Shown: positions 33,857 to 43,805, counted from the stretch's first letter. The stretch is 64,000 bases of DNA from Leptospira_A sp046736045 (GCF_046736045.1 NZ_CP177134.1:3162001-3226000), one strand, 5' to 3'. The notes: generated by a model not told the origin, from the sequence alone. Program-made: numbers and translations.

Positions 33857-35589
33857 TTCATTTTTCAATCATAGATTTGATTTTTTTCCTTTCTCCTTTT
33901 TTTGTTATCCTAGGTATATTAGTATATTCTGCAAAGCTAAGTAAGCCCGATTTAAAGAATTATTTTCAGGCAGAAGGCAAGATGTCCTGGTTTGTTGCGG
34001 GTACTGCAATGGTAGCGACAACCTTTGCCGCAGATACCCCGCTTGCGGTCACAGAAATCGTTCGTACCAACGGAATCTCGGGAAACTGGGTTTGGTGGTA
34101 TATGGCGATCGGTGGCTTTGTCACTGTTTTCTTTTTTTCCAAACTATGGAAGAGATCCGGAGCCACTACCGATCTGGAGCTGATACAAATCCGATACTCC
34201 GGAACAGAGGCACTTTATTTAAGGGGATTCAAATCGGTTTTTATCGGACTATTGCTCAACCTCGTGATATTAGGTTGGGTGAACCTGGCTATGCTGAAGA
34301 TCCTTCAGGTTTTTTTCCCCGAATACCCTAGCGGGATTTTACTCGGTATTCTTTTGTTAGTTGGTATCATTTACACGTCGATAGCCGGTCTACGCGGCAT
34401 ATCTTATATCGATGTGTTTCAGTTTTTTTTAGCTTGGGGCGGATGTTTGATTTATGTTTGGCAGGTATTGGAGTTAGCTCCGATCGGAGGACTTTCCGGA
34501 TTAAAGGAAAAACTTCCTGCATCGACATTTCATTTTTTTCCTTCCTTTACTGCCGATTCCGGACTACCGTTTGATCATTTTATAATTATGTTAACCGTGA
34601 TTTGGTGGTCTAGTTGGTATCCAGGTGCGGAGCCGGGAGGAGGAGGTTATATTGCTCAAAGAATCCTATCAACAAATGATGAAAAATCCGCATTCAAAAG
34701 CTCCTTATGGTTTGTTTTTGCACATTATTTTTTAAGACCCTGGCCGTGGATTTTAGTGGCGATCGCATCACTCATTCTTTTTCCCTCTCTTAGCCAGGAA
34801 GAAAGTGGCAAAGGATTCCTTTTAATTTTAAACAAGATCTCATTTCCAGGAATGAAAGGCCTGTTATTTAGCGCATTCCTGGCAGCCTATCTTTCCACAC
34901 TTGCCACTCATCTCAACTGGGGAGCGTCTTATCTTGTAGTAGACCTCTGGAAACCGATTTTACAAAAATTCAAATCGGATCGTTATTATTTAAAGGTCTC
35001 TTATTTCATACAGGTCCTAACCGGCATATTATCCTTGTTACTTGCTCTTTATGGGATGGACACGATCAAAGGCGCTTGGGTATTTTTATTGGAAGCATCT
35101 TCCGGAATCGGGTTTGTATTGATTGCGAGATGGTATTACTGGAGGATCTCCGCATATACGGAAATATTGGCTTTATTTGCTTCCCCTTTCTTTTATGTCA
35201 TATATTCAATTGTTTTGAAAATTCCTTTTCCATATTCGATTGTATGCACTTCCTTTTCCAGTGTGATTGTATTATTGATTAGCACCAGATTTTTACCTGG
35301 TACATCATCGGAAGTTTTATTGGAGTTTTATCATAAAACAAAGCCACCTATCTATTTCTGGAAAGGTTTGTCCGGCAGATTACCGCAAAACGGTAGTTTA
35401 CCGGTATACCAAAACCATTTGTATTTCTCTTTATTGGGAGTATTTTCCGGAATACTTCTGGTATTTAGCGGACTTTACAGCATTCAATCATTATTTTGGG
35501 AAAGAGAAAGTCTGCCGATTTCACTTTTTCTATTTTTATTAAGTATACCTTTGATTGGCATTTCCATAAAAAAAGCAATCAAAGACTGA
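33853..35589 (+). CDS. Sodium:solute symporter family protein
   Basis: A 578-aa membrane transporter of the SSS family with about 13-14 hydrophobic helices. The N-terminal core (VAGTAMVATTFAADTP near residues 50-65, corresponding to the unwound first core helix) and GLRGISYIDVFQFF near residue 180 fit the family. Substrate is unknown. ATG overlaps hisF's stop by four bases, so it is coupled to it; it is the last gene of the plus-strand run that begins with lptD. Confidence 0.85.
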   Translation: MIHFSIIDLIFFLSPFFVILGILVYSAKLSKPDLKNYFQAEGKMSWFVAGTAMVATTFAADTPLAVTEIVRTNGISGNWVWWYMAIGGFVTVFFFSKLWKRSGATTDLELIQIRYSGTEALYLRGFKSVFIGLLLNLVILGWVNLAMLKILQVFFPEYPSGILLGILLLVGIIYTSIAGLRGISYIDVFQFFLAWGGCLIYVWQVLELAPIGGLSGLKEKLPASTFHFFPSFTADSGLPFDHFIIMLTVIWWSSWYPGAEPGGGGYIAQRILSTNDEKSAFKSSLWFVFAHYFLRPWPWILVAIASLILFPSLSQEESGKGFLLILNKISFPGMKGLLFSAFLAAYLSTLATHLNWGASYLVVDLWKPILQKFKSDRYYLKVSYFIQVLTGILSLLLALYGMDTIKGAWVFLLEASSGIGFVLIARWYYWRISAYTEILALFASPFFYVIYSIVLKIPFPYSIVCTSFSSVIVLLISTRFLPGTSSEVLLEFYHKTKPPIYFWKGLSGRLPQNGSLPVYQNHLYFSLLGVFSGILLVFSGLYSIQSLFWERESLPISLFLFLLSIPLIGISIKKAIKD

Positions 35590-35616
35590 ATACGAATGAG
35601 TGAAGCAACTTACAAA

Positions 35617-36702
35617 TCAAGGAAGACTTAACAATTCGTCTATGCTTCCGATAACGGATTGAAACAGGGACAAACTCTTAACATCTGTTACATCAATTGT
35701 CTGGAATGCCATCATAGAATGATCATATCCGGTAAACATAAACTGTTTTGGAGTTAAACCGCCCAAGATTGCACTATTTGCCGGAACAATTCCATCATTC
35801 GAAGCAAACCCCGCATTGGCAGAACTCAAAATCTGGCAACCGGATGCATAATAAAAAGTTTCATTTCCACTGCACCCGCTCAATACACCGTAGTAGGATA
35901 TAAACTTTGAGTTATCTGTTAGGTTTTTATTGATAAAATCCAATGTATCATTTTCCGAACCAACAATCGCCGTTTGCCCATTGCCATTATTGGTATGACG
36001 AAGATCTCTTCCTCCCACCGTACCGGTCAGATAAGAAACCATTTCTTTAAGCAAAGGATTGTCGGAAAAGTTAGATGTTGCAAAAGGTGATCCGTAAAGA
36101 GGAGATGCCAAAGTGACAACTCCATCAATCAATCCCGGTATATAATCGGAAGACAACATGGCACTTCGGGTAACGATTCCACCCATAGAGTGGGCAACCA
36201 CAATGACTTTGTCCTCTTTTTTAAATGTATTCTTCAGAATAACTGCAAAATTCTGACCGTTAAAAACCACTCCGCTGGAAGTACGATAAGTATATAAAAA
36301 CAATTCATATTTATCTTTTGCAGAATTCCTATTTTCCTGATAATGAATGATTCCGTTTCCGAATGTATTTTTAATATTGTCAATTTTTTTTGAATCACCT
36401 GGAACGGGATCAGAGTCCCTTTCCGCAGGATTCCATCCATGAATGAAAAGAATTTTTGTGCGGCCGCTGTTTTTATCGGAAAAATAAGCATCAACGAATT
36501 GTTCGTTCTTTAGATTTCTGGAAGTCGCTGGGAAAAATTGGAATAGTTTGTGATTTGGGTTTGGAATCAAACCCAGCGCGGCGAGTATGAATAAGCGATT
36601 GGAATCCTTATCAGTTTCGAATTCTTTTTTATAAAAATCGTAAATGCATTGATTCAGAAAGCATAAACTACAAATCAAAAATATAGAGCGTTTTAAAAAC
36701 AT
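35617..36702 (-). CDS. Alpha/beta-hydrolase lipase-like lipoprotein
   Basis: A 361-aa protein with a signal sequence ending in CFLNQC, a probable lipobox with Cys near residue 19. Alpha/beta-hydrolase fold: oxyanion-type ILFIHGWNP near residue 85, nucleophile elbow VAHSMGG near residue 168 and a late GYDHSMMAF that likely carries the catalytic His. It resembles secreted triacylglycerol lipases and PGAP1-like esterases. Likely faces the periplasm or cell surface. Last gene of the folD-led minus-strand run, 11 bases after the rlmB-like gene. Confidence 0.82.
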   Translation of the reverse strand: MFLKRSIFLICSLCFLNQCIYDFYKKEFETDKDSNRLFILAALGLIPNPNHKLFQFFPATSRNLKNEQFVDAYFSDKNSGRTKILFIHGWNPAERDSDPVPGDSKKIDNIKNTFGNGIIHYQENRNSAKDKYELFLYTYRTSSGVVFNGQNFAVILKNTFKKEDKVIVVAHSMGGIVTRSAMLSSDYIPGLIDGVVTLASPLYGSPFATSNFSDNPLLKEMVSYLTGTVGGRDLRHTNNGNGQTAIVGSENDTLDFINKNLTDNSKFISYYGVLSGCSGNETFYYASGCQILSSANAGFASNDGIVPANSAILGGLTPKQFMFTGYDHSMMAFQTIDVTDVKSLSLFQSVIGSIDELLSLP

Positions 36703-36713
36703 TTATGAAACTC

Positions 36714-37481
36714 TCAACCATTTACAACTCTATCTAAGGTTATACCACAAGCAACCACAACATTCAAGGAAGATACCGATCCGTGGAGGCCGATTCTGGC
36801 AATATAATCGGAATTTTCCAAAAGTATCTTTTTGACTCCTTCGCCTTCATTTCCCAGTATAATCGCCAAGTTTTCAGGTTCCGGTAATGTTTCCCAAATT
36901 TCTTCAGAACCTTCCTCATCTGTCGCCATAATCCAATATTCGTTTTTTTTCAAATATTCCAAACTTTGAGCCAAATTAGAAACTCTGAATATATTCAAAT
37001 GATGAATGGCTCCTGCTGAAGATTTTTCAACCACAGGGGTGATGGGGCTTGTATCCCGATCCGACATCAAAACATGTTTCACTCCGAAACATTCGGCAGT
37101 TCTCAGAATGTTTCCCAAGTTTCCTGGATCTTGAATCCGATCCAAAATCAAAATCGGACCTTCACCTGATTCCACAGCAGATTTAAACTGTTCCCAGCTT
37201 TGTGATTGAAACGATTTTTGTTTGGTCCGGATGATCACATAACCCTGATGATTTTTATCAGCGGCAATGCGATCAAGCTCGCGCCCACTTACAGTAGTTA
37301 TTTTAACATTAGGAGGAACGAATGTTTGAATTTTTCTTTTTTCTTCTATATTGAAAGAATCTTTGATCAAAATTTCTTTAATTGTTTTTATGCCTTTTTC
37401 AGGAACCATCTTTTCCAATGATTCCAAAAATTCATAAAAATTTCTTTTTCCGAAAAGTATGTCTACTGGACTTTTTTCCAC
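36714..37481 (-). CDS. SpoU/TrmH-family RNA 2'-O-methyltransferase (RlmB-like)
   Basis: A 255-aa SPOUT methyltransferase with an N-terminal substrate-binding domain (LFGKRNFYEFL) and a C-terminal knotted domain. The three SpoU motifs are intact: NLGNILRTAECFG near residue 122, AIILGNEGEGV near residue 205 and SLNVVVACGI near residue 237. RlmB methylates G2251 of 23S rRNA; the exact target here is inferred. The start is GTG at 37481, overlapping cysS by 19 bases; the N-terminal domain needs it. cysS is followed by rlmB in many genomes. Confidence 0.9.
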   Translation of the reverse strand: MEKSPVDILFGKRNFYEFLESLEKMVPEKGIKTIKEILIKDSFNIEEKRKIQTFVPPNVKITTVSGRELDRIAADKNHQGYVIIRTKQKSFQSQSWEQFKSAVESGEGPILILDRIQDPGNLGNILRTAECFGVKHVLMSDRDTSPITPVVEKSSAGAIHHLNIFRVSNLAQSLEYLKKNEYWIMATDEEGSEEIWETLPEPENLAIILGNEGEGVKKILLENSDYIARIGLHGSVSSLNVVVACGITLDRVVNG

Positions 37482-38917
37482 TGAGTGATTCCTTCTTTCG
37501 TATCTAATAACAAAATTCCGCGAGAGGTAAGTATATTGCGGATTTCATCTGCTCTTGCAAAGTTTTTATTCTTTTTTGCAAGAGCTCTCTCTTCTATAAG
37601 TCCGTTGATTTCATTTTCTTCGTCGGAAGAGAATGCGGGGGTTTCTTTTTCAAAACTCAAAACACCCAGTAGAGAATCTACGAACTGAAAGTAGTAAATC
37701 AGTTCAGAATGATCGTTTCCGTTCCAAAGATTTTTATCATAAGATTGATTGATCTCTTTGATAAATTCGAACATCGAACCCAAAGATTTGGGAAGATTCA
37801 AATCATCACAAAATCCGTTTTCGAAATCAGTCAATGCGGAACGAATTTTCGTATTGGAGATTTTTGCTTTTACATTTTGAACATCCGGTGTTTCAAATGT
37901 TTCATAAACATAACCGGTAGATTCCAATATCCGAAACAGAGTGGTTTGAATTCGATCTAACGCTTGTTTTGCTTCTTCCAGCTTTGCCAGAGAAAAATTA
38001 AGTTTGGATCTGTAATGAGAAGAAATGAGAAGATATCTGATTTGTTTTTTGTCGTATCCTTTTTCCAAAATGTCGCGTAAGGTAAAAAAATTGCCCTTAC
38101 TTTTCGACATCTTTTCACCTTCTACAAGCAGATGCTCGCAATGAAGCCAGGTGGTTACAAATTCTTCATCCGGAAAAGCTCCCTCCGATTGTGCATGTTC
38201 ATTTTCATGATGAGGGAAAAGCAGATCGATCCCTCCCGTATGAATATCAACTCCTGATCCGTATACTTTCCGAATCATTGCGGAACATTCCAAATGCCAG
38301 CCGGGTCTTCCTTTGCCGAGATCGGTATCCCAGGCTTTTTCCTCTTCCGATTTTTGATTTTTCCAAAGTACAAAATCGCGAACATCGTCTTTTTCGTATT
38401 CATCGGCGTCGTTCCTAACACCTGATTTCATTCCACCTACGTCGATCTTCGATAATTCGCCGTAACCTTTGAACTTTTGGATGGAATAATACAGACTTCC
38501 GTCTTTTTCATACACAAGCCCGTTGGCTTGCAAACGATGAACCAAATCGACCATATCATTAATGGATTCGGTAGCTTTAGGATAATGTTCCAATTTTTGA
38601 ATATTCAGAGATTCTAAATCCTCAAAAAACGCTTTCGTCCAGGGAGCTGTGATTTCCTCTATCGATATTTTTTTTTCGATGGATGCATTGATGATCTTAT
38701 CATCAATATCCGTTATATTCATGGACTGATCCAAAATATAACCTTCCGAACGAAGAGCTCGCCGCAAAATATCCACAAAAAGAAAAGATCGAATGTTTCC
38801 TATGTGTGCAAAATTATAAACAGTAGGCCCGCAGGAATAAATTTTCACACGATTGGGATCCTTGGGAAGGAATGGTTCTTTTTTACCTGATTTCGAATTG
38901 TAAAAATGAAATGACAT
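37463..38917 (-). CDS. cysS: Cysteinyl-tRNA synthetase
   Basis: A 484-aa class I aminoacyl-tRNA synthetase. Zinc and substrate residues: SCGPTVYNFAHIGN near residue 28 (HIGH motif written HIGN), HLECSAM with Cys, HTGGIDLLFPHHENE near residue 230 and the KMSKSKGN loop near residue 267. The C-terminal anticodon region follows. Length matches the family. Third gene in the folD run; 6 bases after the esterase gene. Confidence 0.96.
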   Translation of the reverse strand: MSFHFYNSKSGKKEPFLPKDPNRVKIYSCGPTVYNFAHIGNIRSFLFVDILRRALRSEGYILDQSMNITDIDDKIINASIEKKISIEEITAPWTKAFFEDLESLNIQKLEHYPKATESINDMVDLVHRLQANGLVYEKDGSLYYSIQKFKGYGELSKIDVGGMKSGVRNDADEYEKDDVRDFVLWKNQKSEEEKAWDTDLGKGRPGWHLECSAMIRKVYGSGVDIHTGGIDLLFPHHENEHAQSEGAFPDEEFVTTWLHCEHLLVEGEKMSKSKGNFFTLRDILEKGYDKKQIRYLLISSHYRSKLNFSLAKLEEAKQALDRIQTTLFRILESTGYVYETFETPDVQNVKAKISNTKIRSALTDFENGFCDDLNLPKSLGSMFEFIKEINQSYDKNLWNGNDHSELIYYFQFVDSLLGVLSFEKETPAFSSDEENEINGLIEERALAKKNKNFARADEIRNILTSRGILLLDTKEGITQWKKVQ

Positions 38918-38923
38918 AGATGA

Positions 38924-39892
38924 CTAAAGTTGAAAAATTTCTTTTACAAATTCAATATTAACTAACGGCTGTTTTTCTTTCCCCGCGTCATTTCCTTCCG
39001 TCGGATAAATCTGCATACGTTTGTCACAGTTCATATGATTGAATAATGCAAAAATCGCTTTCGGATGGGAAATAACATCTTCCATTCCGCAAGTAAAGAG
39101 TGCAGGGATCTTGATCTTTTTTGCAAAATTAACCGAATCAAAATAAGCCAGTTCCTTTTTGTAATCAATCTTTTTTGTTGCCCTTTTTTCAAGACTAGGA
39201 GCCATCTCTCTTACCCAAGGGTTTGCTTTTAAGGAAAGCTGATCCTTGTCAATATAACAAAAAGAAGGTGTTTCCAGGATCAAACCTTTGATTCTGTCGG
39301 TAAATGCAGCACCAAACACGGACATAGCCGATCCGATTGATTTTCCATGCAAGATGATTTGATCTCCGTCGATCCCGTCACTCAAACGCAGGAACTCTAT
39401 TGTTCGAATTACGTCCAAGTACAACTTTCTCATATAAAAATCTTCTTTAGCTTCAAGACCGGTTGCAAAATAATTCGGTGACCAGTTGGGGAGTTTATTT
39501 CCGGTATTCGGATCAATCGGGGCCTGGATCATTTCTTCTCCATGCCCGCGCAAACGAATATGAAGTTGAGCTACACCTAAATCGGAATAACCTTTCTGGA
39601 TTTCTTCTTCAGGAGCGAGATAATCGTGAAAAAATACGACTACCGGTCTATCTCCTCTTTTTCTTGGGATGGCAAGTTTCCCGTGAATTGTATAATTTCC
39701 AATACTTTGGAAACTAACATCATTTAGAGATTCCCAGATAAAACTACCTTTCAAAACGGTTTTATAAGAAGCCTTAATCGGAACTTTTTTTAATTCCTGG
39801 AAACCTTCCTTCCAAAAAGACTCCAAATCACTTGGAGGATCCAATTTGGGAAAAGTTTGAAAACATTCATCGAAACTAATTGGTTGTGGCAT
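38924..39892 (-). CDS. Acetyl xylan esterase-like alpha/beta hydrolase
   Basis: A 322-aa cytoplasmic hydrolase of the AXE1/cephalosporin-C deacetylase family. N-terminal ESFWKEGFQEL, the core GKSIGSA (nucleophile Ser near residue 187), and the acid CGMEDVISHP near residue 273 fit the family. Where the family has a C-terminal His (in a YP..xH context) the sequence is YPTEGNDAG, so the expected His is replaced by Asn (codon AAT, one base from CAT). Activity is therefore uncertain. It lies between folD (1-base gap) and cysS. Confidence 0.8.
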   Translation of the reverse strand: MPQPISFDECFQTFPKLDPPSDLESFWKEGFQELKKVPIKASYKTVLKGSFIWESLNDVSFQSIGNYTIHGKLAIPRKRGDRPVVVFFHDYLAPEEEIQKGYSDLGVAQLHIRLRGHGEEMIQAPIDPNTGNKLPNWSPNYFATGLEAKEDFYMRKLYLDVIRTIEFLRLSDGIDGDQIILHGKSIGSAMSVFGAAFTDRIKGLILETPSFCYIDKDQLSLKANPWVREMAPSLEKRATKKIDYKKELAYFDSVNFAKKIKIPALFTCGMEDVISHPKAIFALFNHMNCDKRMQIYPTEGNDAGKEKQPLVNIEFVKEIFQL

Positions 39893-39893
39893 T

Positions 39894-40751
39894 TTATTTA
39901 GCTAATGGTGGTGAAAATTTTCCCTGATAGGAATATAAAGTTTGGAGTAGAAGAACGGCAATCGTCATCGGTCCGACTCCTCCCGGCACAGGTGTAAAAT
40001 AAGAAGACTTGTCTTTTGCAATGGAAATCTGAATATCACCCACATTTCCCACATTATAACCGGCATCTAACAAGACAGCACCTTCTTTGATCCAATCCGC
40101 CTGGATGAACTCCGGTTTTCCCACAGCTCCTACAACTATATCCGCCTGTTTTACCAGTTCGGGAAGATTTTTGGTCTTGGAATGGCAAAGTGTTACTGTA
40201 GCATCAAGATTGGTCAGCATAATCGCCATCGGCTTACCGAGAATAGGTGATCTACCAACAACAACTGCGTGTTTCCCTGCAATTTCAATTCCGTATTCCT
40301 GCAAAAGCAAAATCATTCCGTACGGAGTGCACGGGAAGTAAGCTTCCTTATTCATGGAAAGTTTTCCAAACGAATTGGTAGTTACTCCATCCACATCTTT
40401 TTCAGGCAGGATGGCATCAAAACAAAGTCGTTCGTCAATTCCATGGGGGACTGGGTGCTGCAAAAGAATTCCGTGAACGGATGCATCTTCATTCAATTTA
40501 TTAATTTCAGCTAACAGTTCTTCTGTGGTAGTGGTTTCGGGAAGACGAACATACTTGGAAAGAATCCCCACCGCATGGCAGGCCTTTACCTTCATGCTCA
40601 CATAGGTTTCAGAAGCCGGATTATCACCAACCAGAATGGTGGCAAGGGTCGGAGGGGTTTTGTCCGGACCGGATTTTTTAAGTTCATTTGCGATTCCGTC
40701 TTTGATCTTTGCGGAAATCGCTTTACCGTCGAGTAGGGTGGGAGATTTCAT
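39894..40751 (-). CDS. folD: Methylenetetrahydrofolate dehydrogenase/cyclohydrolase FolD
   Basis: A 285-aa bifunctional enzyme that converts 5,10-methylene-THF to 10-formyl-THF, supplying one-carbon units. Signatures: YVSMKVKAC with the active-site Tyr and Lys near residues 50-54, LLQHPVP near residue 97, PCTPYG, the NADP loop VVGRSPILGKP near residue 165 and PVPGGVGPMT near the C-terminus. First gene of a five-gene minus-strand run, divergent from asnS across 55 bases. Confidence 0.96.
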   Translation of the reverse strand: MKSPTLLDGKAISAKIKDGIANELKKSGPDKTPPTLATILVGDNPASETYVSMKVKACHAVGILSKYVRLPETTTTEELLAEINKLNEDASVHGILLQHPVPHGIDERLCFDAILPEKDVDGVTTNSFGKLSMNKEAYFPCTPYGMILLLQEYGIEIAGKHAVVVGRSPILGKPMAIMLTNLDATVTLCHSKTKNLPELVKQADIVVGAVGKPEFIQADWIKEGAVLLDAGYNVGNVGDIQISIAKDKSSYFTPVPGGVGPMTIAVLLLQTLYSYQGKFSPPLAK

Positions 40752-40806
40752 TCAGTTAAGTTCAAAATTTCAAAGAAAATCGAACTGGCAAACAGAAAAA
40801 CCATCC

Positions 40807-42108
40807 ATGTCTCATACTTCCACAACGCTCTCTGAAAATACCGACTCCTCTTCTGCCATCCAGGAAGTCCTGGGATGGGTTCACGGAATCCGGGGAAACA
40901 ATCACGTCCAATTCCTTCAATTCCGAACCAATGGAAAGATCATCCAGGTAGTCATAGAAAAGGAAAAATTAGGAGAAGAAACCTTCAAATTCCTAAAATC
41001 CATCCCCCAAGAGACTTCCTTGCGGATTTTGGGCACTTATGCGGAAAATCCAAAAGCTCCGGGCGGAAAGGAATTGGTTCTGGAATCCTACGATGTGATC
41101 GGAACCTCGGGAAATTACCCCATCACCCCCAAAGAACATGGACCTGACTTCCTCCACAACCACCGCCATCTTTGGCTTCGCTCCAAACGTCAAATGGCAA
41201 TCCTCAAAGTTCGTTCCGAATTATCCTTTGCCATCAGAGAATTTTTTCGAAACGAAGATTACACACTGATTGATACTCCCATACTCACAGGCTCTGTCGG
41301 AGAATCCGCAGGAACTCTTTTTTCAACAGAATACTTTGATCTGGGCCAGGCGTATTTAGCACAAACAGGTCAGCTTTATTTGGAAACTGCCGCGTTTTCC
41401 CATTCCAAAGTATATTGTTTCGGCCCTACATTTCGTGCGGAAAAAAGTAAAACAAGAAGACATCTGACCGAATTCTGGATGTTGGAAGCGGAAACAGCAT
41501 TCCTTGGAAATGAAGAAAGTATTTCCTTTCAGGACTATTTCATCCGTACACTTGTGAAAACAGTTGCAAACCGATGCCTTCCCGAATTGCAAATTTTAGA
41601 AAGAGATGTGGACTCTTTATTCTCTCAGATTCAATCCCCATTTCCCAAGATCAATTATTCCGAGGCGATTTCCATTCTCCAGGAAAAGGGAGAAACAATC
41701 GAATGGGGAGAAGACATCAATGCAGAAAGAGAAGCGGTTCTCACGGAACATTTCAAAAGCGCATTATTTATTAAAAATTACCCACGTGCCATCAAAGCAT
41801 TTTATATGAAACAGAATCCGGAAGATCCTAGAACTGTTTTGTGTGCGGATTTGATTGTTCCCGATGTGGGAGAAATCATCGGCGGATCGGAAAGGGAAGA
41901 AAATTATGATAAAATCGTAGAAAGGATTCAGGAAGAAAATCTTCCTCTCGAATCTTATGACTGGTATCTGGATCTTCGTAAATTCGGCTCAATTCCTCAT
42001 TCCGGCTTTGGAATGGGCCAGGAACGCATTTTAGCATGGATTTGCGGCCTCCCTCATGTAAGAGAATGTATTCCGTTTCCACGAATGATTTATAGACTTC
42101 ATCCTTAA
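40807..42108 (+). CDS. asnS: Asparaginyl-tRNA synthetase
   Basis: A 433-aa class II synthetase. N-terminal OB-fold anticodon-binding domain (VLGWVHGIRGNNHVQFLQ), motif 2 region FRAEKSKTRRHLTEFWMLE near residue 215, GEIIGGSERE near residue 355 and motif 3 SGFGMGQERILAWI near residue 400. AsnRS is favoured over AspRS by the FRAEKSxTRRHLxEFWMxE signature. The start is the ATG at 40807; the frame is open further up but that stretch is antisense to folD. Direct charging with Asn means GatCAB is not required for Asn-tRNA. Confidence 0.93.
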   Translation: MSHTSTTLSENTDSSSAIQEVLGWVHGIRGNNHVQFLQFRTNGKIIQVVIEKEKLGEETFKFLKSIPQETSLRILGTYAENPKAPGGKELVLESYDVIGTSGNYPITPKEHGPDFLHNHRHLWLRSKRQMAILKVRSELSFAIREFFRNEDYTLIDTPILTGSVGESAGTLFSTEYFDLGQAYLAQTGQLYLETAAFSHSKVYCFGPTFRAEKSKTRRHLTEFWMLEAETAFLGNEESISFQDYFIRTLVKTVANRCLPELQILERDVDSLFSQIQSPFPKINYSEAISILQEKGETIEWGEDINAEREAVLTEHFKSALFIKNYPRAIKAFYMKQNPEDPRTVLCADLIVPDVGEIIGGSEREENYDKIVERIQEENLPLESYDWYLDLRKFGSIPHSGFGMGQERILAWICGLPHVRECIPFPRMIYRLHP

Positions 42109-42166
42109 AAATTTATTTCAGGGAATCACTACAAAAAAGCCGATCATCTCCATAGCGAGGTGATCC

Positions 42167-42970
42167 ATGGCGCAGCAAGCAACACAAGTTCAAAACCTTA
42201 CTATCGAACAAGAAGCGTGGGATCTGTTCGAAGTTGGTTCCAATGAAGAAATTCTTCATTTGGCAAAAGACAATCCAGGTAATCATTATTTACAACATCT
42301 TAGTTTCCTAGCCTTCTACGAAGTGTCCGGGAAAAACATAACTCCCAGTCCTAAGGGGATTTCCGTTCTTTCTCCAATGGTAGAAGCACTCGCGAACTTC
42401 GAAATGGGAAAAGATAAAGAGGCTGCAAAACAAATTTCCCTTTATTTCAATTCGGGAAACTCTCCTATTTGTTATGCGATTGTAAACCTAGCACTCAAAA
42501 TATATTTCCGTTCGGAAAATTTTGCCGAAGCAAAATCGGTTTTAAGCGCTTATAAAAAGAAATACAACGATACAACCTTCATCAAAGAAGAAATCACCAG
42601 CACCTATCACCTACGAAAATACGAAGAAGTGATCAAATTGTTCCGCGAAAATATCAAATTACTCAATGATGTTGAGATGCACAAAATGGTGGGAATGTCT
42701 TTGTTGTTTTTAGATCGCCACAAAGAAGCAAATGTGATTTTCGAAAACATTCCGGGAAAACTGCAGCTTCCTAGTTTCGAAGATAAAAAATCTTCTTATT
42801 CGCTTGTGTTTTCAAAAATCAGTAATTTGGAAAGTAGGGTCTCAGAACTTACCGCAAGAGAGTTGGAAGATATGGGATTTGCGTATCTATTTCACGGAGA
42901 GTATGAAAAAGCGGAAAAAACCTTTTTGTCTCTCACTTCGAAACTAAAATCATCACTCTGCAACGTGTAA
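42167..42970 (+). CDS. TPR-like helical-repeat protein of unknown function
   Basis: A 267-aa soluble, mostly helical protein. Repeats such as NFAEAKSVLSAYKKKYND, KYEEVIKLFRENIKL and EYEKAEKTFLSL have the spacing of tetratricopeptide repeats, so it probably binds other proteins. No signal peptide. A good GAGGTGAT ribosome-binding site precedes the ATG. Its 3' end overlaps the convergent gene's 3' end by 38 bases. Not recognised further. Confidence 0.75.
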   Translation: MAQQATQVQNLTIEQEAWDLFEVGSNEEILHLAKDNPGNHYLQHLSFLAFYEVSGKNITPSPKGISVLSPMVEALANFEMGKDKEAAKQISLYFNSGNSPICYAIVNLALKIYFRSENFAEAKSVLSAYKKKYNDTTFIKEEITSTYHLRKYEEVIKLFRENIKLLNDVEMHKMVGMSLLFLDRHKEANVIFENIPGKLQLPSFEDKKSSYSLVFSKISNLESRVSELTARELEDMGFAYLFHGEYEKAEKTFLSLTSKLKSSLCNV

Positions 42971-43805
42971 GACTCTTTCTTGAATCGGGGTGGCTAAGCA
43001 GCTTAGCCACTTCATCACTCGGTAATATCAAATCAGTTTGATTTTTGCCGGAAAGCCCCAAAGCTAGAACAAAAAAAGGATTTTTACCAACTCTTTTTTC
43101 CAGATAACGTTCGTTATTATCAGTCCTGTACATTACGTATCCGGTTTCAATCGCATAAGACTCTTTCACATATACGGGAGAATAAATATCAAGCCCTCTA
43201 TCAGATTGAATCTTCGGAAACAAAGACGGCCTCAAATTTAAATGCCTCGCATCCACAACAAGACCGGTAAACGCAACAGGAAGTATTGATTCATTAAACA
43301 CCGGAATTTCTTCGGTTCCGTATTCCATAGGCAAATAAGCAAGTAAGCCCTGTTTTGTGGTCAAAAGAAGGCTGGCCTTTGATTCCAAAATATTCTTTTT
43401 GGGTTGAAAATCATATGTTTCTTTTTCTTCGCTGATAAATGAATTGATCCGGCTGCGAACGGAAGGATTGCTCTGGGAATATTCAAATAAAGTATAATCC
43501 GAATTTAAAAATAAGGATTCGATTCTTTGGCTAAGTCGCATCCGAAGTTTTTCTTTCGCCTTTTTCCGAGCCAACAAATCCGATCTGCTTTTATTGGTCG
43601 CAGTACCTGGTTTTCCAAAATCGGGATCTTCTTCATCAAATACGATTTTTGGCAAAGGTTCGTTTATTTTTGCAGTTACAGTCAATTCATACCAATTGGT
43701 TTGTGTTTGAAAAAAATCCGTATCTACGAAACTTTCCGCATAACCGGAAAAGATGCCGATCGACAGAACACAGAAGCTTACAAAAATAAAACTCTTTATC
43801 TTCAT
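42933..43805 (-). CDS. Exported protein of unknown function
   Basis: A 290-aa protein with a signal peptide (FIFVSFCVLSIGIFSGYA, cleavage likely after YAES or nearby). The N-terminal part of the mature protein contains WYELTVTAKINEPLP followed by a Lys/Arg-rich helix (LLARKKAKEKLRMRLSQRIESL), a pattern reminiscent of LPP20-type proteins. A PVAFTGLVVDARHLNLRPSLFPKI stretch (quoted in parts) gives a late beta domain. Function unknown; probably periplasmic. It overlaps dinG by 4 bases and is therefore coupled to it. Confidence 0.72.
   Translation of the reverse strand: MKIKSFIFVSFCVLSIGIFSGYAESFVDTDFFQTQTNWYELTVTAKINEPLPKIVFDEEDPDFGKPGTATNKSRSDLLARKKAKEKLRMRLSQRIESLFLNSDYTLFEYSQSNPSVRSRINSFISEEKETYDFQPKKNILESKASLLLTTKQGLLAYLPMEYGTEEIPVFNESILPVAFTGLVVDARHLNLRPSLFPKIQSDRGLDIYSPVYVKESYAIETGYVMYRTDNNERYLEKRVGKNPFFVLALGLSGKNQTDLILPSDEVAKLLSHPDSRKSLTRCRVMILVSK

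Noticed and set aside
40636..40806. N-terminal extension of asnS
   Set aside because: The extra 57 codons are antisense to the 5' end of folD and the OB-fold domain begins just after the ATG at 40807.
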